The position numbers were made by a program, and so were the translations under genes. A DNA stretch of 64,000 nucleotides, taken from contig JALGQZ010000008.1 in assembly GCA_023105745.1 (NCBI GenBank), positions 51,202,618 to 51,266,617 of the forward strand, read 5' to 3'. The notes under the pieces were generated by a model. It saw only the letters and a program-made list of their open reading frames with translations, was not told the DNA's origin and ran no database searches. Positions 1 to 12,126 of this stretch are shown piece after piece. How positions within the stretch are numbered: the first letter of the stretch is position 1; the number at the start of each line of letters is the position of its first letter. The stretch is from Austropuccinia psidii (Eukaryota; Basidiomycota; Pucciniomycetes; Pucciniales; Sphaerophragmiaceae).

Positions 1-1487
1 AAGGAAGAATGAGAGCAAATACAAGTGTGGCAAAGATAAAAGAAAGGGAAGCCAATGACCAAGATAATAAGAAAGCCAAAATCCAAAGAGCCAACCAAAT
101 GAATCCTCAATTAACTGCTTCAACCTTTTGGAACGAACAATGGAAATAGTAAGGGATATGACCACCAATATCCATTGACAGGTGAAGAAGGAAAGGTGCA
201 AATTACTGAATTAAGAGTATTATTATTTACTTTAATGAATTAAAATAAAATAAGCATAAAAAACATCCAATATATTAATTAACTTGTGAAAAAGTCCCCA
301 GGGAAAAAAGGTGGCCAGTATATGTGAAAAGTTGAAGACTGATCCCAGACTGTTGATCACCTGGTTGTATTGACTGTTTTGGGTTAATAAATATCTGGCC
401 ATTATGAGAATTGAACTGTATGATGAAATTCCCACAGTGGAATATGAATTGGCCCAAAAGGGCCAAGGCCATACAGGTTGTTTGAATATGGCCTGTATGG
501 ACCAATTGAGATGTCCAAGAAATACTGAAGTACTTGATGCCTTGAAAGCTGATTTAATTATTTATAAAGTATTGAAATTACCCTTTGAATAATCCTGGAA
601 AGAAAATACAACCCAACTCCTGGAGGGCCAGGTGGTTGGGGTCCTTGAATGGTCTTCTGGTAGCCAACAGGGATTGCAAGACTGAATGACTGAAAAGACT
701 TCCTTCAAAATGGGTTATGGATTTGGGAACTTTAATTGGAATTGCATAATTTGGTGCTGAAAACATTACCATTGGATTACTGAGCAAAATTGTTGCATAA
801 TGATATATTATACCATATATGCACCATGCCTGAATCCTTGGCATGGAGTACATTGGTGAAGGAGAGTCCTTCCCCTGAATGGAGGGGAAGGCTTTCTGGA
901 CTTGAGCTGGTGGCCTCTGGTGGTTTCCAGAGGTCAGGGGTTGAAAATGGCCAATTTGGGTCCTGAGGTCCTTTGGTTCATTTTTGGGAAGGTTGAGATT
1001 GGGGGCCAAAATTTGCTCAGGTGGGCCCACCTGGCCTTGAGGGTTGGTGGTTGGCCTCATTGGATTTAGGCCAAAATGATCCTTAGGTTCCCGCAGTATG
1101 CAGCATTCAGACCGTGGGCTGTGGATTACTTCCCCCAGACCATAGAGGCCATAGGTGGCCTGAATGGCCCAAAAAGCCCATTTAGGCCCTAGACCCCCCA
1201 ATCAAAGGGGTGGGGCCAAGGGGCCAGAAGCCCCTGGAAGTCCAGATGGACCCCCCAGGCCCAAAACAAAGGTATTTGCCTGGGGGTTGGTGAGATGCAG
1301 AATCGCCCAAAAAGGCCATTGGTTGCAGGATATGGCAAGTGAAAGGTGGTTTGGACCAAAGGGCATAAGTCACCAAGATGGTCCAACTGGCCATAAAACT
1401 AATTACATGACCAATTGGCCATAAAATGAGGTCAGGCTATATCTGCCAAAAACACCCATTGGGGGGTGATTATGTGTGGTTGTCACA
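1..1487 (-). repeat. 3' LTR of element 1 (family A Gypsy), cut by window edge
   Basis: The minus strand starts TGTGACA at 1487, directly after a purine-rich tract ending GGTGGGGGGTAC (1488-1499), which is how the 3' LTRs of the other family A copies start. Near the low end, the blocks at 120-225 and 250-380 match the LTRs of element 3, including the conserved 14-nt segment at 266-279 proposed below as the start of R. The copy is clearly more diverged than the other LTRs, and the LTR end lies outside the window. Open frames here look non-coding. Confidence 0.8.
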
Positions 1488-2299
1488 GTACCCCCCACCT
1501 TTAATGGTGAGCTCCTGAGCAGCAAACCAAGGTAAAAGCCTTTTGAGGCTGTTGAGAAGGATTGAATGCAGGGATTCCAGAGGTATTGCATCTTGGAAAA
1601 AAATTCATGACTGGTATGAGGTTGGCATATGACATGAGGATTATTTGGTCTTCTGACTTTTGGCTTTGGAAGTTTTGAAAAAATGAGTTGACATAAAGAT
1701 TTTGGCATTAAGATTATAATAAGGAAGCATAAAGAGAAAATAAGAAAAAGAAATAAAGAGAAATAAAATCTTGAGGGGAATTCCAATCTTGATCACGGAA
1801 GTGAACAGCTGATTTGAATAGGCCAAGTACCTGGAAAAAAATATTTGATTCCAGGTTGTCAAAGAGTGTCCAAGGTGATGTTTTTGAAAGATTTTAGACC
1901 CCTCAGGGAAGTGCACACCAGGAGAGGTACTTACTTTTGGTAGTTACCACTCCCGCCAGTGCCATAAAATATAACATTTTCTGAAGGAATGAATTTGAAA
2001 AGAAGAAACTTGGGAAGTGAAAAGAATAATTAATGGTTCATTTGCCCAAGTCAAAATGGAAATAAATTTTGGGATTGTTGTTGAAAGCCAGGCCAAAGAT
2101 CTGTGTCCAAAACTGCAGAGTGCTCACAGAGTGGCCAAGGTGATGCTTACAGTAAAAAGAGTAGAATACCTCTAAAGGTTCATACCAGGAGTGGGACTTA
2201 CTTTTGGTAATTCCTTTCCGCACCAAGCACCATAAATGATCAATTTCTTGAAGAATAGGCTCCTGGCTTGTCAGGATATAAAGAATGAAAATACTTAAT
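1488..2299 (-). other. 3' untranslated part of element 1 with two intron-like modules
   Basis: This stretch lies between the end of pol and the polypurine tract. It holds two copies of a conserved block, each with GTAAGT and an AG about 100 nt later on the minus strand: 2101-2201 (101 nt) and 1831-1934 (104 nt). The same pair occurs in the same place in elements 2, 3 and family C. No gene is seen otherwise. Confidence 0.7.
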
Positions 2300-3204
2300 A
2301 TGTTCAGGGAAATTCTTGAGGCTTTTGGTTGGTTCCCAAGTGGATCTTTCTGCTTCTTGACTGAAGCCTTTCCATTCCTACAAGTACCATACTTTTCCCC
2401 TCTTGATCTTGGAATCCGGAATTTGTGAGACCTTGGAGGAGGAGGCTCTTGATTCCGATTTGGAATTGTTGATGTATTGACTGGTTGAAGGAAGGAAATG
2501 TGGAAAACTGGGTGGATGGAAGCTTGAGGTGGTAAGCATGAGTCCTGACTTTCCTCAAGATTGGAAAAGGAACCAGCCATTTTTGAGACAGTTTTTAGGT
2601 ATTCTAGCTAATTTGATGTTCTTGGAAGAGAGCCATACCATGTCACCAGGATTGAAAACAGGTGGACTGCTCTACTTTTATCTGCATATCTCTTAAACCT
2701 GTTTATGGCAACATCAATTTCTCTCTTGACATCTTGCTTTACTGATTGGATTTTTGTTGATAGTTTTGCAGCAGGAGTATCTTGAGTGATGTGAACTGAG
2801 TCAAATTATGGATCTCTTCCATAAAAAGTTAAAAACGGTGATTGTTTTGTTGAAGAGTGATCAGAATCATTGTAGGTAAATTCAGCCAGAGGGAGCCAGG
2901 TGTTCCAATCATTTTGATAATAACTGAAATAAATCCAAAGGTACTGTTTTAGTATCTTATTTACCCTCTGTGTCTGTCCATCAGTTTCTGGAGGGTAAGA
3001 AGTTTACAGATCTCTTGAAACCTTGAGCTGCTGACAGAGCGTTTTCCAAAAGGAAGAAACAAAAATTGAACCTCTATCACTAACAATGCTCGATGGAAGT
3101 CCATGCTTTGAAAGGATATTCTTGATGAATAAATGGGCCAAATCCATTGATTTTATTGAAGACATTGTTGGAATAAAAACTGTTTTCTTTGCAAATCTGT
3201 CCAC
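2300..3204 (-). pseudogene. element 1 pol, C-terminal part (integrase core end and chromodomain remnant)
   Basis: Reading the minus strand from 3204, the product continues the integrase core, including the second catalytic aspartate in a VSDRGS context, then breaks. Further on come the MAGSFSNLEES and HPVFHIS segments that precede the chromodomain in sibling copies. The chromodomain itself is scrambled by indels. The reading frame is cut at 3204 by LTR-B copy 1 and resumes at 16542. This is the downstream half of a Ty3/Gypsy chromovirus polyprotein whose role would be integration. It is dead, as several frames are needed to follow it. Confidence 0.75.
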
Positions 3205-4633
3205 TGTAAGATTTGACTATGAAACTTATGATAATATTACTATTAATCAACAGTACTTTGTCTGTTCTTATGAAAGATAATAATAAAATATTAGGATGAC
3301 CACAAGTAAATAATTAAAGAATTATTTCTTTCATGTTTTATACACTACTAGTGATTTTAACAGTGAGCAGTAATTGTCTACAAGAATAAATCACCAGAAG
3401 ATTTTAATAATAAAACTTCTTTATTAAAGTACTAAAATTATTTTAATATATAATTATATTTTGAAAGAGTAATTGTAAATATCATTCTTGAAGAAAACTC
3501 ATTTTTTAGAGAAGAACTTTAAGAACTAAAGATAAATCACTCACTAATATTCCAAAGAGCTTATTGAAAGATAGGATAGAGAGGTTTGGCGTAGAATTGT
3601 GGATTTAAGATATCAAAATGTATTTATAACTGTATCACAACAGTATATAGTTGGATTCTATGACTTCACGTATTTCTGATTGATTCTGAAATAATTAAAA
3701 CACTTAAGAATAGCTTTAACTAATACTTACTTGTTGGTAAGAATGATATAAATGGATAATAAGATGATGATGTGGAAAAAACAGCAAGAGGAGGCCTCTT
3801 TTAAGTCAACAACAGCTCACAGAGGCGTGCCATGGAGAAAACTGAAAATCCAATGAGTGAGAAAACAATAAACCCTTCTGGATTATTTATGGCATCATCT
3901 GTTGTCATGTAAGATTATCATAATTACTTAATTAATGCTTTTTATGTGACTACCAACCCTAATATGGTTAAGAATAAAAGTAGTAACATCTGTAAATCTT
4001 CTTTTATTCCAAAATAATCATTGATTTCTCAAATTTATCAATGTTATTGGCAATTTCATCACGGGTTGTAATTACTGTGAATTTTTGAAGATTCAGTGTT
4101 TCACGTAGAATAATCAAAAATGAACTGTAAGTAAAACCTTTAATTTCACTAGTAAAAGCAGAATTCTTTTTGGTTGTACCATGGATATTAAAGTTCTCTA
4201 TTGGTCGTAAACGTTTCAGGGAGGTTCATTAAGAATTATATTCTTAATGAATTTTTGAAGTTTTTACCTCATTTCTATGTAAAATTGCAAATATCAGTTT
4301 TTTACTGGTTGCTATGAGGTAAATCAATGGGTACAAGTCAAAAAAGGGTCTTAATTACTCTTTTGGGGCTTATCCATGGAAATTCGTTAAGAATTGACAT
4401 GGTTACAGGCGTCTAAGTAGCTCTTTACCTCCTTGGCATGTCAAAATAGCAGGTTAGTTGCTATTTTCTTAAGATTTACTGTAGTTGTAACATGGTAACC
4501 AAGTTCCCAAAAGGTTTTAGTTTACCAATTAGGGATAGATCAGCCATGTATACAATCTTTGGATCTGTCCATGCCTCTGAGGCCTCAGAGGTTGGGTACC
4601 CTGGCTCTCTTTGATTTATTTTGTCCCCCTTGC
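3205..4633. mobile_element. LTR-B copy 1, left part (solo-LTR-like insertion)
   Basis: The insertion begins TGTAAG at 3205 and the complete unit ends CTCACA at 16536. The 5 bp tccac flank both ends (3200-3204 and 16537-16541), and the uninterrupted integrase sequence is seen in element 3 near 23815-23840. A second copy at 10202-12121 is collinear throughout. TG...CA ends and a 5-bp duplication fit a solo LTR. No open frame is credible. The unit is itself split by element 2 at 4634. Confidence 0.8.
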
Positions 4634-6091
4634 TGTGACAACCATGGCAATTCACCTCCTTGGATCTCCATATGGCATACCAAGCCACAGTCCTTTTATC
4701 CCCAATTGACCATATCCATCACCAGTGGCCGATATGTCAACGTCATTATCTTGGGGACAATTTATGGCCATTTGTCTTTTGGGGCCTTCATGGCCCTTCA
4801 CCTCAATCCAGAAGCCATAGCGGCAATTTAGGCCCAAATGGGTATTTCTGGTCATTTCCCTCAAAACCAGAGGAAATGGCCAAATGGCTTTTTTTGGCCA
4901 TTTGGGCTCATAATGCGCATTTGCGCATTTTGTGCGTTTTTGTGCACTTTGCGCATTTTGGCGCACTTTGACGCAAAGTGTCCAAAAGACACTTTCCTGC
5001 CCTTTGGGCCAATTTTTGGCTCAGAACCCAAATATGGCCAAAAGCCCCAAAGGACCCAGAAACACCTTTCCAAGCTCTGAAGCCATCACATCCATCTTTT
5101 TCCCCTCTGTCCTTCCATCTCAGGACCTTTGGACGTAATCTTCTTTCCAATGAACCAATATGCCATAAATGATGTTATATATCGTTTTGCATCATTTTTT
5201 AACATAAATTGAATTGTGGCAATATCAAATGGTCATTTAAAAATTCCAACATATCATCACATCATCAAGGCACCCAATCATTCAGAGGACTCATCAAGGC
5301 TCAAGAGAAAGTGTTTCAGCGTCAAAGACCAATCACACCATCAAGACGTCATTGGATAATTTCATTCACAGTATTCCTCAAAGGCAATACTGTTCAACCA
5401 TTCTCAAGGGATTCAAGAGGAAGTTCATTCATTCATTCAATTTTCAAATGTCAAAGCTCCACTCAATCCAGCTTGGCAACCATGTCCATATCAATACAGT
5501 CTGGATCCATCAAGAACTGTATTTCATTTTCAAGCATGGGAAATTCATTCAACCCAATTCAATTTCAATATTAGCCAGCTGTATCAATTCCCAAAACAAT
5601 CAATACAGCCTCAAGGATCAAGACAGATCAGTTTTCAGCCTGAAGAACTCAAGCTCCCAACTTTTCACATATACCGGCTACCCTTTCCACCCTGGGGGGT
5701 TTTTCCCCAGTTAATTAATATACTTTGATTTTATTTTATCTTTATTTATCTTATCATTTTGTTAAGTGAATACTGATATTATCAAGTCAGTCATTTAGCA
5801 CCTTTTCTCTTATTCCTTCTTTGCCTGTCAATGGATATTTGGTGGTCAAATCCTTGCTAATTCCATTGTTCATTTTGGCCAGTTGAAACAGTGATCAAGG
5901 ACTTACTTGGTTGGCTCTTTGGCCATTTGGCTTCTCTTTCCTCTCATTGCATCTCATCTTGTAGCTGCATATTTCTTAGAGGAATTAATTCTTTATTTTT
6001 ATTTCTTTATTCTTTGGAGTCTTCCAAGTGAGTTCCCTGATTGGTGAGTGCCAGGACCTTATTGTATTTCTGTCCAAGAGCCCCTGTGACA
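4634..6091 (+). repeat. 5' LTR of element 2
   Basis: This LTR starts TGTGACAACC and ends CCCCTGTGACA, and it pairs with the LTR at 14592-16050. Inside are a TGCGCA-like array (about 4908-4978), a TATA-like CATATACC (5668-5675) and, about 40 nt further, AGTTAATTAATATA (5709-5722), the inferred start of R. Confidence 0.9.
5668..5722 (+). promoter_or_regulatory. LTR promoter: TATA-like box and inferred transcription start
   Basis: CATATACC is followed 39-40 nt later by AGTTAATTAATATA. The pair is kept at nearly the same spacing in the family C LTR (38111-38165), although much of the surrounding LTR sequence differs. The second motif is complementary to the sequence just after the LTR, as expected if it is the 5' end of the RNA in a self-priming element. 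The exact start site is inferred. Confidence 0.55.
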
Positions 6092-6092
6092 T

Positions 6093-6106
6093 TATATTAA
6101 TTAACT
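6093..6106 (+). promoter_or_regulatory. self-complementary primer-binding site of element 2
   Basis: TATATTAATTAACT, starting two bases after the 5' LTR, is the exact reverse complement of 5709-5722 in the LTR. I could not recognise a match to a tRNA 3' end starting TGG. This fits self-priming as known in Tf1/sushi-group elements. Confidence 0.65.
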
Positions 6107-6836
6107 CATAATTTCTTTTCATTCTGTTCATTCTTTTTTTCCATTTTTATTCACTCATTTCATTGAAATTATGACTCTTTAATGCTTATGAACATTATGA
6201 TTCATTGTCACCTCTCAATTTTCTCTCATTCATTCTTCATTCTGTAAATTGAAAGCTGACCCCAATTTTTTTTTATTTTTCTTTTTTTAATTATCTTCAA
6301 ATTATCATTTTAATTCATTCATAATTCAGGCATCATCTTAATTTTCATTTGATTTCAAATTCTTCATCAAGTTATTCAGACACATTCTTCACATCAAGAT
6401 TCATATTTGATTCATTCTTCAAGAATTTTGATTTTTAAAGAAGAACTCACTTGCTTTTGATTTGATTGGATGATTTGACATAAATTGATATTGACCTCAA
6501 GAAAATTGATTGACCTGAAGATTTCATTGATTTTGCTGATTTTTCACATCAAGAAATTTGACATAAATTGATTTTGCCTTGAGAATTAATTTTTATTGAT
6601 TGATTTTCTGCAAGATTTTGATTTTGATTGATTTGCCATTTGATTCATTGACTTCAAGCTTTCATTTGATATTTAATTGATTGATTACCTGAAGATTTCA
6701 TTTGATTTATTGTTTTTATTGATTCTTCTCAAGATATTTATTTTGACTTTTGACTCCAAGAAGTATTTCAATTTCCTCAAGTTTTCATCTTCAAATCTTG
6801 ATTCCTTTTCATTTTATTTCATTTTATCCTGAAATC
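6107..6836 (+). other. leader of element 2, TTGAT-rich
   Basis: About 730 nt lie between PBS and gag, very rich in degenerate TTGATT and CAAGATTT repeats, especially 6460-6740. No gene is seen. The matching leaders of element 3 (27853-28629) and family C (38542-39257) have the same simple-sequence character. Confidence 0.7.
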
Positions 6837-8174
6837 ATGCCCATCCAACACTCACCTCCTGCAAGGCAGACATGATATCAGGCCAGAACTCAAGCTGTTC
6901 TCATTCCAACTCCAAGGGCTCCTCTTGATGGCACCCCAGCAGTTTCTCAACTGAGGGCCAAATTGGACAGAGGACCCATTTTGGAAGGAGAAGCACTGTC
7001 CAGGAAGGAAGGAAGAGGGCCCAGAAGATCAAGTTCATTTTCAGGAGTAGTTGGCGGATTCCCAGGAACTTCAAGGACCATTTTCAAGGGTCCAGGTGAA
7101 GATGGTGCAGAGGAGGAGGAGAATTCTGTGGAAGAGGAAGGGTCTGATGGTACTGAATGTGTCCCTGCTCTTGTGGAGGCATCCCAAGGTACTGGAGGGC
7201 CACCTCTAACCAAGTCTAATCAGCCTGTCTCTCATGAGTCTGAACCATCTTTATTGGCCATTATGCAGCAAACAACTCAGATTATGGCCAACCTTCAAGC
7301 AGCTTCATCCTCTGAAGCATCAAGACCACCAGCCTTCAAGAATCCATCTATGAGGGCACCAGAATGCTTTGATGGGACTCAACCCTTCACAGGTAGAAGC
7401 TTTATTCAGTCTTGTCAATTGATTTTTCATAATGATTGGGCAAACTTTGCTCAAGACAGAAAGAAGGTCCTTTATGCCACTTCATTTCTTATTGGCAGGG
7501 CTGCAAAATGTATGGAGCCTTATCTTTCCAATCTGACCAATCAAGATCCAAATTACCTTCTCAATTCATGAAAATTATTTGAATCTTAACTCTTCACCTT
7601 ATTTGGGGACCCAAATGAAGTCAGAAAAGCTGAAGCAGCATTGGATTCTTTAAGAATGAAAGAAGGTGGGCATGTATCTTTATACATTTCTGATTTCAGA
7701 AGTCTTGTCTCAAGAAATGGAGATTGGGGTGAAAGAGCTCTTATCCATCATTTCAGGAAGGGATTGCCATCCAGGATTTTTGATCAATTGGCCTCCCATC
7801 CTTCAAGAACTGACTCTCTTCAAGACTTAATGGATATTACCCCGGAGCTTGATACCAGGTACCATGAGAAGCAAAATGAAAAAAGTCATCATCAAGAGAA
7901 GAAGCCAGAAGCCTCAAAGTCAAGTTCTTCTCATCCTCAAAATTCTTCAAGTTCAAGTCATAAGGAGAAGAATAATTATCAGAAGAGGGACAAGCCCCAT
8001 TCTTCTTTGTTGAATAAGGACTTCAAGCTCATGAACTCTGAAAAAGAAAGAAGAATCAAGGAGGGTCTTTTTACCTATTGTGGTGGGAATCATAGTCTTG
8101 AGTCCTGTATCAAAAGGCCTAAAAACAAGCTTAGCCAACTGTCAGGCAAATTTCCCAGCCAGGGAAAAGCCTGA
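6837..8174 (+). pseudogene. element 2 gag (capsid/nucleocapsid), three in-frame stops
   Basis: The start at 6837 gives MPIQHSPPARQT, the same N-terminus as element 3, and the frame runs 446 codons to TGA at 8172-8174. It is broken by TGA 6873-6875, TGA 7569-7571 and TAA 7587-7589, with no indel. The product has an acidic, serine-rich N-terminal part, a helical capsid-like core (PECFDGTQ to LDTRYHE) and a C-terminal zinc knuckle of spacing CX2CX3HX4C, whose second cysteine context is degenerate here (YCGGN in element 3 is YCGGK). Gag would package the element RNA. The last codons overlap the frameshift site to pol. Confidence 0.85.
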
Positions 8175-8206
8175 GTGAAGATCATGTTGTGTTCAATGGT
8201 CTTCAC
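8162..8206 (+). promoter_or_regulatory. -1 ribosomal frameshift signal between gag and pol (element 2)
   Basis: The heptamer GGGAAAA (8162-8168) is in the correct phase (G GGA AAA) and is followed by a 6-nt spacer containing the gag stop. Then comes a 9-bp stem, 8175-8183 pairing with 8198-8206 (one G-U). Pol lies in the -1 frame. The signal recurs in elements 1, 3 and family C. Confidence 0.7.
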
Positions 8207-10201
8207 AGTTTTCCTTCCAGAGCACAATTGTGCATTCTGAATACTGGTGTCAAGAATTCCCTTGAATTCTTTGTCTTTTCTTCTCTTTCTGAGGTTTTTT
8301 ACAGTATTTTCATTGATTCTGGTGCTACACACTCATTTATTGCAAAGCAGCTTGTTCACAAGTACTCATTGACTACGTCAGAGCTTCCAGAGAAGATTCC
8401 TCTTATTATCTTGGACTCCTCTGAGTCTCCCTCTTTATTTGGGACTCACCATACTAAGTATATGGTTGAGCTGCCTTCCTTCCCAAGCTTTGAATGGGAC
8501 TTTTTAGTCATTGATACTCCCAAGGGAGTAGACCTCATATTGGGCTTTGACATTCTAAATCATTTTAATCCATCTATTGATTGGAGGCAAGGGCTGATCA
8601 CCTTTAATTCTCATCATAAGGACTATTATGATCCTTCAAAAGCTTTCAATAATGAGTTTTCTTCTGCCAAATCATGTGCAGATCTGGTTGGTGATTCTAG
8701 TCCATATTCCTTCCCTTAATTCCCATCAGTCATTACTATCATCTAGAGATGAAGTCTTCAAAGATATTCAAGATGTTGGAGAAGATAATTCTGTATCTTC
8801 ACTTCATCTCTTCTTTGGGAATATGGACCTTCCTCCTTCATCTTATCATGACTCCCTGGAGGAGTATTGGGATGAAGAGGAAGAGCCAGGAGAAATAGAA
8901 ACCATTACAAAGGTTGTTCCTTCTGTTTATCACCAGTACTTGGATGTATTCTCCAAGGTGAAAGAAGAGAAACTTCCTCCTCACCGCGCCTGTGATCATC
9001 ATATCAAGCTGGAGGGGTCTCTACCTCCAGTTGGGGTGATCTACTCTTTATCAAACAAAGAGTCAGATACACTCAGGGCCTACATTTCAGAGAATGTAGA
9101 GAAAGGTTTCATCTGGCCAAGCTCCTCTTAAACAGGAGCACCTGTCCTCTTTGTCAAAAAGAAAGATGGTCGCCTCCGTTTGTGTGTTGATTACCGCAAA
9201 CTCAATGCTGTTACTAGGAAGAACAATTGTCCTGTTCCTCCTATGAATCAGCTTCTTACTGTTTTCAATGGTTCTTTTATCTTCTGCAAGATTGATTTGC
9301 GTGATGCATAAAACCTGCTCAGAATCAAGGAAGGTGATGAACACTTGACATGTTTTAGAACTAAATATGGCAGCTATGAGTATTTGGTTATGCCATTTGG
9401 GCTCACCAATGCTCCTTCCTCTTTTCAAAGCCTTGTCAATGATATTTTTTATGATCTCCTTGATATTTATGTTGTGGTCTATTTGGATGACATTATGGTC
9501 TTTTCCAAATCTGAAGAAGAACATGTCACTCATGTGTCCACTGTTCTTTCCAGACTCAGAGCCAATAACCTCTTTGCTAAGGCCCCCAACTGCCTGTTTC
9601 ATGTTACTAGTGTAGAGTATTTGGGTTAAGTTGTTTCTTCTGAAGGCCTCAAGATAGACCAAGCAAACGTCCAGCAAACTCTCAATTGGCCAACTCCAAG
9701 AAACCTCAAGGCTCTTCAATCATTCCTTGGCTATGCCAATTTTTACCGCAATTTCATCAAGAATTATTGAAAGAAGATTAGTTCACTCACAAGTTTCCTC
9801 AAGAAAGATTCTCGTTTTCCCCTCAATGAGGAAGCTCTTACACAGTTTCATCAACTCAAAGAGGCAATCACCATTTCCCCAATCCTTTCTCACTTTGATC
9901 CTTCTCTACCCACCATTGTAGAGACTGATGCTTCTGATTATGCCTTGGGTGCAGTACGGAGTCAGATTTCTGACTCAGGAAAACATCACATTGCATTTGA
10001 TAGCCCCAAACTTCTCCCAGCTGAGCTCAATTATGAGATTCATTACAAGGAACTCCTTGCAATAGTCTGGGCTCTCAAGTGCTGGAGAGCTTTTCTCCTT
10101 TCACTTTCTTCCTCTTTTGTAGTTCTCACCAATCATTCATCACTTCAATATTTTATCTCATTGAAGATTCTTACTCACTGTCAAGCCCGCTGGGCTAAAT
10201 T
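8169..10201 (+). pseudogene. element 2 pol, 5' part (protease, reverse transcriptase, RNase H)
   Basis: Protease is shown by IDSGAT (DSG at 8315-8323). Reverse transcriptase shows [19 protein letters not shown] and YLDD (9480-9491), so its catalytic box is intact. RNase H begins at ETDASDYALGA (about 9921) and continues with a YEIHYKELL-type segment. A deletion near 8700 shifts the frame. Stops in the continuing frame are TAA 9129-9131, TAA 9309-9311, TAA 9627-9629 and TGA 9768-9770. The frame is then cut by LTR-B copy 2 at 10202, inside the RNase H/connection region. The polyprotein would copy the element RNA into DNA. This copy cannot. Confidence 0.88.
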
Positions 10202-12121
10202 TGTAATATGTGTCTATGAAACTGATGATAATATTACTACTAATCAACAGTACTATGACTGTTCTTATAAAATATTATAACAAAATGTTATTATAACCAC
10301 AATTAAATAATTAAAGAATTATTTCTTTCACGTGTTAAACACTACTAGTGATTTTAACAGTGAGCAAGTAATTGTCTACAAGAATCAATTACAAGAAGAT
10401 TTTAATAATAAAACTTCTTTTATTAAAATAATAAAATTATTTTAATATATAATTATCTTTTGCAAGAATAATTATAATAATAATTCTTAAAGAAAACTAA
10501 TTTTAGAGAAAAACTTTAAGAATTAAAGATAAATCACTTACTAATATTCCAAAGAACTTATTGAAAGATAAGATGGAGAGATTTGAGGTAGAATTGTGAA
10601 TTTTGAGGATTAAAATGAATTTATAAACTATTACAACAATATATAATTGGATTCTATGATTTCACGTCTTTCTGATTGATTTTGAAAGATTTAAAACACT
10701 TAAGAATAGCTATAACTAATACTTACTTGTTGGTAATAATGATTTAAATGATAATAAGATGATGATTTGGAAAAAACAGCAAGAAGAGGCCTCTTTTAAG
10801 TCAACAACAGCTCACAGAGGCATGCCATGGAGCAAACTGAAAAACAAGTGAGTGAGAAAACAATTAACCCTTTTGGATTATTGATTGCATCATCCGTTGT
10901 CACTTAAGATTATCATAATTACTTAATTGATGCTTTTACGTGAATACCAACCCCAATATGGTTAAGAATAAAAGGAGTAACATCTGTAAATCTTCTTTTA
11001 TTCCAAAATAATCATTGATTTCTCAAATTTATCAATGTTATTGCCAATTTCATCACAGGTTTTAATTACTGTAAATTTTTGAAGATTCAGTGTTTCACGT
11101 AAAATAGTCAAAAATGGACTCTAAGTAAAACTTGCAATTTACTAGTAAAACTGTAATTGTTTTTGGTTTTACCATAGATAATACAGTTCTCCATTGTCCC
11201 TGAAAGCTTCAGATTGATTCATTAAGAATTGTATTTTTAATTAATTTTTGAACTTTTTAACTTATTTCTACGTAGAATTGCAAATATCAGTGTTTCACTG
11301 GTTGCTATGAGGTAATTCAATGGATACAAGTCCAAAAATGGTTTGAATTACTCTTTTGGGGTTTATACATGGAAAATCATTAATAATTGACATGGTCACA
11401 GGAGTCTAAGTAGCTTTTTACCTCCTTGGCACGTCAAAATAGCAGGTTATTTGCTATTTTCCTAAGATTGACAGTAGTTGTGACATGGTAACCAAGTTCC
11501 CAAAGGGTTCTAGTTTACCAATTAGGCAAAGATAAGCCATGGATCCAAGTTTTGGAGCTCTCCACGCCTCTGAGGCCTCAGAAGTTGGGTACCCTGGCTC
11601 TCTTTGATGTCTTTTGTCCCCCTTGCTTATTTTTTATGTCAAAATAGAAATTTAAGCTTAAAGTGAGATATCCACTATGGGTGGACCAAAAGTCCATGTA
11701 AGAATACCATGATATTAAGTGCTCAAAACATGCATAACACTATTCTCAGTGTATATGTAACATGGGATTTCTCACTTTCCCATTATTTTGGCGTGAAATT
11801 AAGAAAAACAAAACTTTTCACGGATCTTTTATGTGGTATTGATGATGTGGTATTGAAGTATTTTCCATTTTACCACCTCAAAGAGCTAATTTGAGCTTAT
11901 TCACTCTATGGAGCTACCCTAGGTGGATTTTTGTGTAGAATGCAAATCTGGTCTTAAATCCATGGATTTACTTACTCAATGAAAAGTTATTCATCTTTTC
12001 TGAAATCAAAAATGATGAATTTTGGATATATGCATGACTTATGAGTCATGCATAATTCAAAATTTCTTTCTAAGATAATTGTGGCCTATTTGGGTATGTA
12101 AAATATACCTCAAGGCTCACA
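10202..12121. mobile_element. LTR-B copy 2, complete solo-LTR-like repeat (1920 bp)
   Basis: The repeat starts TGTAATATG and ends AAGGCTCACA, with 5-bp flanks aaatt (10197-10201) and gaatt (12122-12126), a duplication with one mismatch. The interrupted element 2 pol frame resumes directly after it. It is collinear with copy 1. Open frames are short. It contains the empty site of element 2 at about 11627-11645, which proves the insertion order within copy 1. Confidence 0.85.
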
Positions 12122-12126
12122 GAATT

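Noticed and set aside
9087..9719. Minus-strand open frame of 210 residues across element 2 RT
   Set aside because: It is the antisense shadow of the RT coding strand; similar shadows occur opposite RT in elements 1 and 3 and contain no domain.
6837..9770. RIP-like mutation as the cause of stops in element 2
   Set aside because: Stops include TCA to TAA, TCA to TGA and TAT to TAA by comparison with siblings; these are not confined to C-to-T or G-to-A, so a simple RIP explanation does not fit.
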